Positions 31,562-40,422 of a DNA stretch of 46,606 nucleotides are shown here, piece after piece. Origin of the DNA: an uncultured Eubacteriales bacterium (lineage in GTDB: Bacteria > Bacillota > Clostridia > Oscillospirales > Oscillospiraceae); NCBI GenBank assembly GCA_900546485.1, contig URDK01000009.1, positions 1 through 46,606 of the forward strand, read 5' to 3'. The notes under the pieces were generated by a model. It was not told the DNA's origin, made no database searches, and worked only from the letters and a program-made list of their open reading frames with translations. The translations under genes were made by a program, and so were the position numbers. The stretch's first letter is position 1. Each line of letters starts with the position of its first letter.

Positions 31562-31597
31562 ATTATATTGTAAAGATTGACCACATTATGCTATAAT
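31562..31597. promoter_or_regulatory. Overlapping divergent promoters
   Basis: Plus strand: TTGTAA (31568-31573), 18 bases, TATAAT (31592-31597), for the GNAT gene. Minus strand: TATAAT (31562-31567) with a weak -35, for the nucleotidyltransferase. The boxes interleave, so the two genes may compete for polymerase. Confidence 0.5.
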
Positions 31598-31627
31598 AAC
31601 AAACTACGATGATTGGAGGGAGCGCCC

Positions 31628-32551
31628 GTGCACGGGGAAATTGAGGTTTACGAATGCCTTGGCGATGCTGAGCGGGAGCGTTACTGGCAGAGGCTGAGGG
31701 AATACTTCCTGCGCGACATTTTTCCCGGCGACGAGGGCTGCTTCCACTGTTCGGACGAGTATAAAAACCGCATCGAGAAGCTGCACGAGCGCAGATTCGA
31801 CCCGGCACGGTATCTGTTTTTCCGCCGCGGTGGCGAGGAGATAGGCCTTGCGCTGACGGTGGTTTACGCCTCGGAGGACGGAAAGCAGTTCATACTCGAA
31901 TTTTGTGTTTATCCCGAGTGCAGAGGGAGCGGCACGGGAGCCGCCTGCGCAAAGGCGCTGCTGGACTGGGGCTGCGAAAACGGCGCGAAGTTTGCCGAGC
32001 TCAACTGCGGCGATGAGCGCAGGGAGCGCTTCTGGTCGCGCCTCGGCTTTGTACGAAACGGTATAGACGCCCAGGGCGAGCCGCTGATGCTGCAGCCCCC
32101 GTCGGAGGAAGCTCCGATGACCGTGGGCCTGGCCAACGGTATCGAGGAGTTCTGGGCCCTGGAGCTGAGCCTCTTTGCCGAGACCGGCAGGACGCCGCCG
32201 GATGAGATGGGTCGCTCGCGCATGATAGGCGCCATGAGCGCGGGGCGCGTGGCCTTCATAACCGTGAAGCGCCTGAACAGGCCGGTAGGCCTCTGCTCCG
32301 TGAGCCGCTGTTTTTCGAGCGATACCTGCTGGGATGCCGGGGTTTTGAGTGATTTCTACATAGAGCCGGCCTTCCGCGGCCGGGGGGCAGCGCGCATGCT
32401 CGTCGGCAAGGCCGCCGAATACTGCCGCAAACAGGGCATGCAGAGCCTGAGCGTCACATGCCGGGATGCGGATATAGAGCTGTACCGCACGCTGGGCTTT
32501 GATACGACCCAGGGGACGAGCCTGGCCATGCTGCTGCCATATGAAAGCTGA
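31628..32551 (+). CDS. Tandem GNAT-family N-acetyltransferase
   Basis: The 307-residue protein has two GNAT folds in a row. The first (about 1-155) has the acetyl-CoA motif FCVYPECRGSGTGAACAKALLDW and ends FWSRLGFVRNG. The second (about 165-307) has DFYIEPAFRGRGAARMLVGKAAEY and ends LYRTLGFDTTQG. Both P-loop-like R/G-x-G-x-G/A motifs appear functional. The acceptor is unknown. GTG 31628 is chosen because GGAGGG (31615-31620) is seven bases ahead; the in-frame TTG 31613 has no room for a ribosome site. gdpP follows 20 bases later, and the two are likely co-transcribed. Confidence 0.82.
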   Translation: MHGEIEVYECLGDAERERYWQRLREYFLRDIFPGDEGCFHCSDEYKNRIEKLHERRFDPARYLFFRRGGEEIGLALTVVYASEDGKQFILEFCVYPECRGSGTGAACAKALLDWGCENGAKFAELNCGDERRERFWSRLGFVRNGIDAQGEPLMLQPPSEEAPMTVGLANGIEEFWALELSLFAETGRTPPDEMGRSRMIGAMSAGRVAFITVKRLNRPVGLCSVSRCFSSDTCWDAGVLSDFYIEPAFRGRGAARMLVGKAAEYCRKQGMQSLSVTCRDADIELYRTLGFDTTQGTSLAMLLPYES

Positions 32552-32571
32552 AAAGGAAGGATAGTACCGCC

Positions 32572-34572
32572 ATGAACAAGAAGATACAGAGGCTTGTCGA
32601 GCCTAATATAAGGCTATACCTTTTCTTCATGGTGGCCTTTGCCGCGGCCAGCCTGCTCTTTGAGCAGTACATCCTCGCGGCTGTCGAGGGTGGCGTCATA
32701 CTGTTCCTTGTCATCTGCTCGCTCTTCGTCTCACGCAGGCGCCGGCGCGAGCTAATGGAGTACATCGAGTCCGTGACCTACGATGCAGACACGGCGAAGA
32801 ACAACACGCTGCTCAATTTTCCGCTGCCAATGGCGGTGTTTTCGCTCAACGACTCGCGCGTCATCTGGGCAAATCAGATATTTTTTAATATGTGCGGCGT
32901 GTCCGGTTCCCGCTTTGAGGCGCGGCTGGACGAGCTGGTGCCTTCCTTCAGCGGAAAGTGGCTGCTTGAGGGCAAGACCCAGTATCCCGGCCTGCTCACG
33001 ATAGGCGGACGGAAGTACCAGATACACGGCAATATCATCCGCCCCTCCGAGGAGAACGCCGAGCCGGGCCACGGCTACATGGGCATAGCCTACTGGGTGG
33101 ACGTCACGGAGTATGACGACATACGCATAAAGTATGAGGACTCCCGCCCCGTCATAGCCACCATCGTCATCGACAACTACGACGAGCTGGTGAAAAATCA
33201 CCCCGACAGGATAAAGAACGATCTGCGCGACGCCGTTGAGGATGTGATATCCCAGTGGTGCGACGGCAAGGACGGCTTCCTGCGCCGCTACGACCGGGAC
33301 AGGTATGTGTTTATCTTTGAGGAGCGCTGGCTGCCCGCGATGAAGGCCGAAAAGTTCACCCTGCTTGAGCAGGTGCATTCGGTCGTGAGCCCCTCGGGCA
33401 TACACGCGACCGTCAGTATAGGCGTCGGCCACGACGGCTCGGGCTTTGAGGAGGACTTCCAGTTCAGCTCGCTTGCCACTGAGATGGCACTCTCCCGAGG
33501 CGGCGACCAGGCTGTGGTCAAAAACCGCTTCAACTTCGAGTTCTACGGCGGCCGCGGCAACGAGATCGAGACCCGCACGAAGGTCAAGAGCCGCGTCATG
33601 GCAAACGCCCTGGCCGAGCTCATTGCGGACTCCTCACGTGTGTTCGTCATGGGCCACAAGTTTGCCGACCTCGACGCCGTGGGCTCCTCCGTGGCAGTCT
33701 GCTGCATAGCCCGCAAAAAGGGCAAGCTCTGCCGCATAGTCATAGACCCCGTCAAGAACAGCTCGCAGCTGCTCATAGAACGGCTGAAGAACGAGCCGGA
33801 GTACAAAAACGCCTTCATCACCCCGCAGGAGGCCATGCTCCAGGCCGACGGGCGCAGTCTGCTGGTCGTGGTGGACACGAACCGCCCGGAGCAGGTGGAG
33901 GACAAGAATCTGCTCGACGCCTGCAACCGCGTCGCCGTCATTGACCACCACCGCCGCGCGGCAACCTACATCCAGAACGCGGACCTCATGTTCCACGAGC
34001 CCTACGCCTCCTCTGTGTGCGAGCTGATGAGCGAGGTGCTGCAGGAAGTCGTGGAGACCGAGGACATACTCCGCTGCGAGGCGGAGGCCATGCTCTCCGG
34101 CATAGTGCTGGACACCAAGAACTTCACCATCCGCACAGGCGAGCGCACCTTTGACGCGGCGGCCTTCCTCCGCAGGGCGGGGGCAGATACGACGGAGGTC
34201 AAAAAACTGCTGCAAAACGACATGGAGCACACCGTCGCGCGCTACAAGATACTCCAGAGCGCCCAGCTCTACCGCGGCAACATAGCCGTGGCCGTACCTC
34301 AGACGCCGCAGGACCGTGTGGTCGTGGCGCAGGCGGCGGACGAGCTCCTGAATATCTCGGGCGCGGAGGTATCCTTCGTCGTCTGCCCGACGGAGGACGG
34401 CGGGGCGAACATCTCGGCCCGCTCCATAGGCGACATGAACGCGCAGATGATAATGGAAAAGCTCGGCGGCGGCGGCAACCGCTCCGCAGCGGCGGCGCAG
34501 CTGCACGACACCAGCCTGCGCGACGCGGTGAACAGCCTCTTCACCGCCATTGACGAATATCTCGACGGCTGA
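32572..34572 (+). CDS. gdpP: Cyclic-di-AMP phosphodiesterase GdpP
   Basis: GdpP degrades the second messenger c-di-AMP to pApA, which controls potassium balance, cell-wall stress and sporulation. The 666-residue protein has two N-terminal membrane helices (about 15-55), a PAS-like domain (about 80-150), a degenerate GGDEF domain (about 175-310; the GGDEF position reads RRYDRDRYVFIFEE) and a C-terminal DHH-DHHA1 phosphodiesterase. The metal motifs GHKFADLDAVG (about 362), DTNRPE and VIDHHRR are intact. gdpP-rplI-dnaB is a conserved Firmicutes order. Confidence 0.95.
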   Translation: MNKKIQRLVEPNIRLYLFFMVAFAAASLLFEQYILAAVEGGVILFLVICSLFVSRRRRRELMEYIESVTYDADTAKNNTLLNFPLPMAVFSLNDSRVIWANQIFFNMCGVSGSRFEARLDELVPSFSGKWLLEGKTQYPGLLTIGGRKYQIHGNIIRPSEENAEPGHGYMGIAYWVDVTEYDDIRIKYEDSRPVIATIVIDNYDELVKNHPDRIKNDLRDAVEDVISQWCDGKDGFLRRYDRDRYVFIFEERWLPAMKAEKFTLLEQVHSVVSPSGIHATVSIGVGHDGSGFEEDFQFSSLATEMALSRGGDQAVVKNRFNFEFYGGRGNEIETRTKVKSRVMANALAELIADSSRVFVMGHKFADLDAVGSSVAVCCIARKKGKLCRIVIDPVKNSSQLLIERLKNEPEYKNAFITPQEAMLQADGRSLLVVVDTNRPEQVEDKNLLDACNRVAVIDHHRRAATYIQNADLMFHEPYASSVCELMSEVLQEVVETEDILRCEAEAMLSGIVLDTKNFTIRTGERTFDAAAFLRRAGADTTEVKKLLQNDMEHTVARYKILQSAQLYRGNIAVAVPQTPQDRVVVAQAADELLNISGAEVSFVVCPTEDGGANISARSIGDMNAQMIMEKLGGGGNRSAAAAQLHDTSLRDAVNSLFTAIDEYLDG

Positions 34573-34600
34573 GCGCCGCCCATCGAAAGGAAGTAAGGAC

Positions 34601-35050
34601 ATGAAGGTCATTTTCAACACAGATGTCAGAGGACAGGGCAAGAAGGGCGAGATGAAAGAGGTCTCGGACGGCTACGCTCGCAACTATCTGCTGCCGCGCG
34701 GACTGGCCAGCCCGGCCACGGCCGACGCCGTGAATGCGCTCAAGCTCAAGGAGAAGGCCAAGGCCGCGCAGATGGCAAAGGAGAAGGCCGCCGCTGAGGA
34801 GAACGCGAAGCGCCTCTCCGGCGTGGTGGTGCAGATCTCCGCGCGCGCGGGACAGGGCGGCCGCCTCTTCGGTGCCGTGACCAGCCAGGAGATAGCCGAG
34901 GCCCTGCGCGAGCAGCACGGCATCGAGATCGAGAAGAACAAGATCGTCCAGGCCGAGCCCATAAAGCAGTTCGGCAGCTACGAGGTCAAGGCCAAGCTGG
35001 GCTACGAGGTCTCGGGCACCATCAACGTCCTTGTGACGGAGAAAAAATAA
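34601..35050 (+). CDS. rplI: 50S ribosomal protein L9
   Basis: L9 (149 residues) consists of the N-terminal rRNA-binding domain (MKVIFNTDVRGQGKKGEMKEVSDGYARNYLLPRGLA), a long charged helix and a C-terminal domain ending GYEVSGTINVLVTEKK. ATG 34601 is chosen with AAAGGAAG 34586-34593 in front; longer frames would overlap gdpP. Confidence 0.97.
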   Translation: MKVIFNTDVRGQGKKGEMKEVSDGYARNYLLPRGLASPATADAVNALKLKEKAKAAQMAKEKAAAEENAKRLSGVVVQISARAGQGGRLFGAVTSQEIAEALREQHGIEIEKNKIVQAEPIKQFGSYEVKAKLGYEVSGTINVLVTEKK

Positions 35051-35068
35051 GCTCGGGAGGCCCCGCCA

Positions 35069-36415
35069 ATGGATGAGCTGCTGGGGAGGCGTGCGCCGCA
35101 TTCCGCGCAGGCCGAGCAGGCGGTCCTGGGCTCCATGCTCATAGACCCGAGCTGCATACCCGAGGTCATTGGAAAAGTGAAGTCTGCGGACTTCTATATA
35201 CAGACTAACCGCGAGATATTCGAGACCATGTTCTCGATGTTCTCCTTCGGGCGTACAATAGACCCTGTGACCGTGCTCGGCGAGCTGAAGGTCAGGGGCG
35301 TCTATAAGGAAAACAGCTCGGAGCAGTATTTGGGCGAGCTCATGGAGATCACACCCACGGCGGCGAATGTCCTGGAATACGCGGCCATAGTTGCGGACCG
35401 CGCGCTGCTGCGCGCCCTGGCGCAGGCTGCGGATGAGATTTCAAACATGGTGTACGAGGGCGGCGGCCGGGCCGAGAGCATTCTTGAGGCCGCGGAGCGA
35501 AAGATCTTCGCCCTGGGCAAGGACCGCAAGACCGGCGGCCTTGAGCCTGTCGCCACCGTTGTCCAGCGCGTGTACGACGGCATCTCCGAAGCCGCGCTCT
35601 CGGACAGCAGCACCCCCGGTATCACGACCGGTATCAAAGAACTGGACAGCACCATATTGGGCATGGGCCCCGGCGACTTTATCCTTGTCGCGTCCCGCCC
35701 CGGCATGGGCAAGACGAGTATCGGCCTCAACATCGCGCTCAGCGCGGCAAAGTCCACCGGCAAGACCGTGGCCGTGTTCTCGCTCGAGATGACGAGGGAG
35801 CAGCTGGTCATGCGCCTCCTCGCCGGCGAGGGCCTGGTGGACAGCAAAAAGCTCCAGACCGGCCGCCTTTCGGACGACGAGTGGCGCCGTGTCGGCTCCG
35901 CCGCCGGAGTGCTCAGCGGCACGGACATCCGCATAGACGACAACCCCTCGCTCACCGTCTCGGAGATGAACGCCCAGTGCCGCCGGCTCAAGGACCTGGG
36001 GCTCATCGTCATAGACTATCTCCAGCTCATGCAGTCCGCCGGCAGCGGCAACTCCTGGGCCAATGAGAGCCGCACCCAGGCGGTGTCGGACATCAGCCGC
36101 ATGATAAAGATAATGGCCAAGGAGCTCGGCGTGCCGGTGCTCTGCCTGAGCCAGCTCTCGCGCGCCAACGAGTCGCGCCAGAACAAGCGCCCCATGCTCT
36201 CCGACCTGCGCGAATCGGGCGCAATAGAGCAGGACGCCGACGTGGTCATGGGCATATACCGCGAGGGCTACTACAACGCCGAGTGCGAAAACCCGAACGA
36301 CGCGGAGCTCATTATCCTCAAGAACCGCCGCGGCCAGACGGGAACCATAAACATGATGTGGCTGCCGGAGTACACCTCCTTCGTGGCCGTGGACAGGCGG
36401 CATGACGATGATTGA
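35069..36415 (+). CDS. dnaB: Replicative DNA helicase DnaB
   Basis: This hexameric 5'-3' helicase of 448 residues is called DnaC in B. subtilis. The N-terminal domain begins RAPHSAQAEQAVLGSMLID. The RecA-like core has Walker A ASRPGMGKTS (about 212), Walker B LIVIDYLQLM (about 312), and the LSQLSRANE and SDLRESGAIEQDADVV motifs. GGGAGG lies 12 bases before ATG 35069. It overlaps tilS at its 3' end by 14 bases. No intein is present in the usual insertion sites. Confidence 0.97.
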   Translation: MDELLGRRAPHSAQAEQAVLGSMLIDPSCIPEVIGKVKSADFYIQTNREIFETMFSMFSFGRTIDPVTVLGELKVRGVYKENSSEQYLGELMEITPTAANVLEYAAIVADRALLRALAQAADEISNMVYEGGGRAESILEAAERKIFALGKDRKTGGLEPVATVVQRVYDGISEAALSDSSTPGITTGIKELDSTILGMGPGDFILVASRPGMGKTSIGLNIALSAAKSTGKTVAVFSLEMTREQLVMRLLAGEGLVDSKKLQTGRLSDDEWRRVGSAAGVLSGTDIRIDDNPSLTVSEMNAQCRRLKDLGLIVIDYLQLMQSAGSGNSWANESRTQAVSDISRMIKIMAKELGVPVLCLSQLSRANESRQNKRPMLSDLRESGAIEQDADVVMGIYREGYYNAECENPNDAELIILKNRRGQTGTINMMWLPEYTSFVAVDRRHDDD

Positions 36416-37718
36416 CGGCTTTGACACCTCTCTGCTGCCCCAAAACGGGGGCGTGCTCTGCGCGATCTCGGGCGGCGCGGACTCTGTATATCTGCTCTGT
36501 CGTCTCTGCGAGCTGCGAGAGAGCCTGGGTCTGAGGGTCTGGGCCGCACATTATAATCACTGCCTGCGCGGGGCCGAATCCGACCGGGATGAGGACTTCG
36601 TGCGCGCCCTCTGCGCCGGGCTCGGTGTGGAGGCATATTTCGGCCGCGGCGATGTCGCGGCCTTTGCCCGTGAAAACGGCCTCGGCACCGAGGACGCTGC
36701 GCGCCGGCTGCGGTACGAATTCCTCGAGCAGACGGCGGATTCGCTGGGCGCGGACGCCATCGCAACTGCGCACACGGCTGATGACAACGCCGAAACCATG
36801 CTGCTCAATCTCGCGCGCGGAGCGGGGCTGAGAGGCCTTTGCGGCATCCCGCCGCGGCGCGGGCGCGTGATAAGGCCCATCCTGGGCGTGACGCGCGAGG
36901 AGATAGACGCATACCTTGAAGGACAGGGCGTTGCCCACGTGGAGGACAGCAGCAACGCCGGGGACGACTACGCGCGCAACCGTATCCGCCACCACGCCGT
37001 GCCCGCACTCAGGAGCGTGAACCCTGAGTTTTCCAGAAGCGCTTCCCGCGCGGCGGAGCTGCTGCGGCGTGACGAGGAGTTCCTTGAGGGCCTCGCGAGA
37101 GAATTCGTTGAAGCTCATCCTGACGGCCTTCCCTGCCGTGAGCTCTCGGAGCTGCCGCTGCCAGTGTCCTCACGGGCCATACGCCTGGCGGCGGGCACAC
37201 AGCTCTCGGAAACGCATGTATCCGCGGTGCTGTCACTCGCGGATGGCGAGGGCCTCGGCTTCCTGGATCTGCCGGGAATGCGGGTCAGGCGCGAACAGGG
37301 AAGACTCAGCTTCGGCGCCCCGGAGCCGGTACGGCTGCCCGTGCGGGAGCTCGTCATAGGCGGTGAAACCGAGATACCGGAAGCCGGTGTCATCCTGCAC
37401 AGCGAGGTTACGGTTTATTCAGGCGAAATTCACAGTTCATTAAACACTTTTTTCTTTCAATGTGAGAATATCTGTGGTACTATAACCTGTACGTCGAGGG
37501 CGGCGGGTGACAGGATAAGGCTGCAGGGCCGGGGCTGTACCAAAAAGCTCTCGGACCTTTTTGCCGAACGCCGCCTTACCCAGGCTGAGCGCGAGCTGGT
37601 CCCCGTCCTGAGGGACGAGGCAGGACCCATCGCGGTCTGCGGCTTTGGGGCGGCGGAACGCGTGAGACCTGCGAGGGGCGACAGGGCGCTCCGGGTCAAA
37701 ATCATCAAAAAACAATAA
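36402..37718 (+). CDS. tilS: tRNA(Ile)-lysidine synthetase TilS
   Basis: TilS converts C34 of the CAU-anticodon isoleucine tRNA to lysidine using ATP, so that it reads AUA. The 438-residue protein has the PP-loop motif AISGGADSVYLL (about 21), the HTADDNAETMLLNLARG motif, and the C-terminal TilS domains (ICGTITCTSRAAGDRIRLQGRGCTKKLSDLF). It starts inside dnaB (ATG 36402; ATG 36408 is an alternative) and precedes hpt and ftsH, a classic order. Confidence 0.94.
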   Translation: MTMIDGFDTSLLPQNGGVLCAISGGADSVYLLCRLCELRESLGLRVWAAHYNHCLRGAESDRDEDFVRALCAGLGVEAYFGRGDVAAFARENGLGTEDAARRLRYEFLEQTADSLGADAIATAHTADDNAETMLLNLARGAGLRGLCGIPPRRGRVIRPILGVTREEIDAYLEGQGVAHVEDSSNAGDDYARNRIRHHAVPALRSVNPEFSRSASRAAELLRRDEEFLEGLAREFVEAHPDGLPCRELSELPLPVSSRAIRLAAGTQLSETHVSAVLSLADGEGLGFLDLPGMRVRREQGRLSFGAPEPVRLPVRELVIGGETEIPEAGVILHSEVTVYSGEIHSSLNTFFFQCENICGTITCTSRAAGDRIRLQGRGCTKKLSDLFAERRLTQAERELVPVLRDEAGPIAVCGFGAAERVRPARGDRALRVKIIKKQ

Positions 37719-37740
37719 TTTGTGTCGGGGGACAGGTAAA

Positions 37741-38277
37741 ATGAGAGAGGATATGGAGAGAATACTTCTCACCGAGGAAGATATCCACGCGAGGGTCGAG
37801 GAGCTCGGAAGGCAGATATCCAAAGACTTTGCCGGCAAGGAGCCGCTGTTCGTCGGAGTGCTCAAGGGCTGCTTCATCTTCATGGCGGACCTCATAAGGA
37901 GCGTGGACCTGCACTGCACGATGGATTTCATGGCAGTTTCGTCCTATGGCGACGGCACCACCACGACCGGCGCGGTCAAGATAAACAAGGACCTCTCCCG
38001 AGATATCGCCGGGCAGGACGTCATCATAGTCGAGGACATCCTCGACAGCGGCGTGACGCTCAGCTATCTCAAAAATTACCTCTCCGTCCGCAAGCCTGCG
38101 TCCATCTCCATCGTGACGCTGCTCGACAAGCCCTCGCGCCGCAAGGCGGACATCAAGGCCGATTACGCCGGCTTTGAGGTGGAGGACGCCTTCGTCGTGG
38201 GCTATGGCCTCGACTTCGCGGAGAAATACCGCAACCTGCCCTATATCGGCATTCTGAAACCGGAGATCTACGCCTGA
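37741..38277 (+). CDS. hpt: Hypoxanthine(-guanine) phosphoribosyltransferase
   Basis: This 178-residue purine salvage enzyme has the PRPP-binding motif VIIVEDILDSGVTLSYL (about 98-114) and the family N-terminus RILLTEEDIHARVEELGRQISKDF. ATG 37741 is preferred over the in-frame TTG 37720 because only the later start fits the usual length and has AGG in front. It lies between tilS and ftsH, as in B. subtilis. Confidence 0.95.
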   Translation: MREDMERILLTEEDIHARVEELGRQISKDFAGKEPLFVGVLKGCFIFMADLIRSVDLHCTMDFMAVSSYGDGTTTTGAVKINKDLSRDIAGQDVIIVEDILDSGVTLSYLKNYLSVRKPASISIVTLLDKPSRRKADIKADYAGFEVEDAFVVGYGLDFAEKYRNLPYIGILKPEIYA

Positions 38278-38324
38278 GAGGCGGTCTTTATAAAGCGAAA
38301 GCACCCGAAGGATGTGAAGATTAG

Positions 38325-40355
38325 TTGAAACCTCAAAGAAACCGGGCCCGTGATCTCGGTTTTTATGTGCTCATCATGGTAATCCTTCTCGCCGTGGTCT
38401 ATACCATGACCACCCCGAGCACGAAGGAAGAGCTCATATACTCCGACGTCGTGGACCTCTTCAAAAACGAGGAGGTCAAGTCCTTTGTCATAACCGGCTC
38501 GGAGATAGTCATAACAAAACGCGGTGTGGACCCGGCCTCGCCCGACGCCACGGTGAGGTATGAGCTCTACGACGTTGGATATTTCCTCTATCAGATGGGC
38601 GACCTCATAGACCAGCAGCATGCCGAGGGCATCATTGAGGATTACAACCTCGACGAGGGCTTCGTCGCCCCATGGTGGGTCAGCATGATCCCGTACCTGC
38701 TGCTCATCGGCGGCATGTTCGCGCTCTGGTACTATATGATGAACAAGGCCGGAGGCGGCGGCGCTCCCGGCGTCGGCAAGTTCGGCAAGGCCCGCACCCG
38801 CCTCGGCAGCGAGGAGCAGAAGAAGGTCACCTTTGCCGATGTCGCCGGCTGCGACGAGGAAAAGGCGGAGCTGCAGGAGGTCGTGAACTTCCTCAAGAAT
38901 CCGCGCTCGTATACCGAGATGGGTGCGCGCATACCCAAGGGCGTACTGCTCGTAGGCCCTCCGGGCACCGGCAAAACGCTCATAGCCAAGGCCGTCGCCG
39001 GCGAGGCGGGCGTGCAGTTCCTGTCGATATCCGGCTCCGACTTTGTGGAGCTCTATGTCGGCGTCGGCGCCTCCCGCGTGCGCGACCTCTTCGACCAGGC
39101 CAAGAAGGTGGCCCCGGCCATCATCTTCATAGACGAGATAGACGCCGTCGGCCGCCAGCGCGGCTCCGGTCTCGGCGGCGGGCACGACGAGCGCGAGCAG
39201 ACGCTCAACCAGCTGCTCGTCGAAATGGACGGCTTCACTAACAATGAGGGCGTCATCGTCATGGCCGCTACGAACCGTGACGACATCCTCGATAACGCCC
39301 TGACGCGTCCCGGCCGCTTTGACCGCCGCGTGTATATCGGCCTGCCCGACATCAGGGGCCGCGAGGCCATACTCAAGGTCCATGCCAGGGGCAAGCCGCT
39401 GGCGGACGATGTGGACCTCAACTCCATAGCCCGCGGCACGCCCGGTTTCTCGGGCGCCGACCTCGAGAACCTGCTCAACGAGGCCGCACTCATGGCCGTC
39501 TCGAACGGCAGACGCTTCATCACCTCCTACGAGATTGAGGAGGCGATACGCAAGGTCCAGATGGGCCCCGAGAAGAAGAGCAAGGTCATGAGCGACCGTG
39601 CAAAGAAGCTCACCGCCTATCACGAGGGCGGCCACGCCGTCGTGAGCGAGTTCCTCGAGCACACGGACCCCGTGCACTATATAACCATCATCCCCCGCGG
39701 TCCCTCCGGCGGCGCGACCTATTTCCGCCCCAAGGAGGACCTCGAGAACTTCCACTCCTACGCGGAGCTCTTTGAGAACATCGTCGTCTCGCTCGGCGGC
39801 CGCATTGCAGAAAAGCTGTTCCTTGACGACATCTCCACCGGCGCGTCTGGAGATATCCAGCAGGCGACTAATCTCGCCCGCGCCATGGTCACGCAGTTCG
39901 GCATGAGCGAGAGGCTCGGCCCCATCAGCTACGATTCCTCGGGCCACAGCATCTTCATAGGCCGCGACTTCGGCACGACCAAGAGCTACTCCGAGGAGAC
40001 GGCCGCCATCATCGACGAGGAGGTCAAGCACATCTTCGACGAGGCGAGCGCCAAGGCCGAGAGCATCCTCACCGAGCACGCCGACACGCTCAAGGGCGTA
40101 GCCGAGTATCTGCTCAAGAACGAGAGCATGGAGGGCGAGGACTTCAGCTACTTCTGCCGCAACGGCAAGCTGCCGCCGAAGAAGGAGCCGCCCAAGCCTC
40201 GCGACAACACCATCGAGCCCCCGGCCAAGCACATCAGCTATACCTTCGACGAGCCGGCTACCATACCTGCTCCCGAGGAGCCGAAGCCTGAGACTGAGCC
40301 GAAGGGCGAAGAACCGAAGCAGGACGCCGAAGCCGGCGAGCAAGAGAATAAATGA
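38325..40355 (+). CDS. ftsH: ATP-dependent zinc metalloprotease FtsH
   Basis: This membrane AAA+ protease of 676 residues degrades misfolded and regulatory proteins. Two membrane helices (about 10-28 and 123-143) enclose a short outer domain. The AAA+ module has Walker A VGPPGTGKT and Walker B IIFIDEIDAVG, with the SRH region ATNRDDILDNALTRPGRFDRR. The zinc site is HEGGH (about 432), and Asp of the ATNLARAMVTQFGMS region completes it. The C-terminal 70 residues are a Pro/Glu/Lys-rich tail. The start is TTG 38325 with GAAGGATG upstream; the frame has no usable ATG nearby. Confidence 0.96.
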   Translation: MKPQRNRARDLGFYVLIMVILLAVVYTMTTPSTKEELIYSDVVDLFKNEEVKSFVITGSEIVITKRGVDPASPDATVRYELYDVGYFLYQMGDLIDQQHAEGIIEDYNLDEGFVAPWWVSMIPYLLLIGGMFALWYYMMNKAGGGGAPGVGKFGKARTRLGSEEQKKVTFADVAGCDEEKAELQEVVNFLKNPRSYTEMGARIPKGVLLVGPPGTGKTLIAKAVAGEAGVQFLSISGSDFVELYVGVGASRVRDLFDQAKKVAPAIIFIDEIDAVGRQRGSGLGGGHDEREQTLNQLLVEMDGFTNNEGVIVMAATNRDDILDNALTRPGRFDRRVYIGLPDIRGREAILKVHARGKPLADDVDLNSIARGTPGFSGADLENLLNEAALMAVSNGRRFITSYEIEEAIRKVQMGPEKKSKVMSDRAKKLTAYHEGGHAVVSEFLEHTDPVHYITIIPRGPSGGATYFRPKEDLENFHSYAELFENIVVSLGGRIAEKLFLDDISTGASGDIQQATNLARAMVTQFGMSERLGPISYDSSGHSIFIGRDFGTTKSYSEETAAIIDEEVKHIFDEASAKAESILTEHADTLKGVAEYLLKNESMEGEDFSYFCRNGKLPPKKEPPKPRDNTIEPPAKHISYTFDEPATIPAPEEPKPETEPKGEEPKQDAEAGEQENK

Positions 40356-40360
40356 CAGAC

Positions 40361-40386
40361 CAGGGCGGGGAGCAATTCCCGCCCTG
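40361..40386 (+). other. Hairpin with GNRA-type loop after ftsH, no U-tract
   Basis: CAGGGCGGGGA and TTCCCGCCCTG pair (one G-T wobble) around the loop GCAA, a GNRA tetraloop. It is followed by AAACTGCGG, so it is not an ordinary terminator. It may be an RNA stability element, or let part of the transcript continue into 40423. Confidence 0.6.
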
Positions 40387-40422
40387 AAACTGCGGACAAG
40401 GAAAACTGTGAGGTGATGTCTC

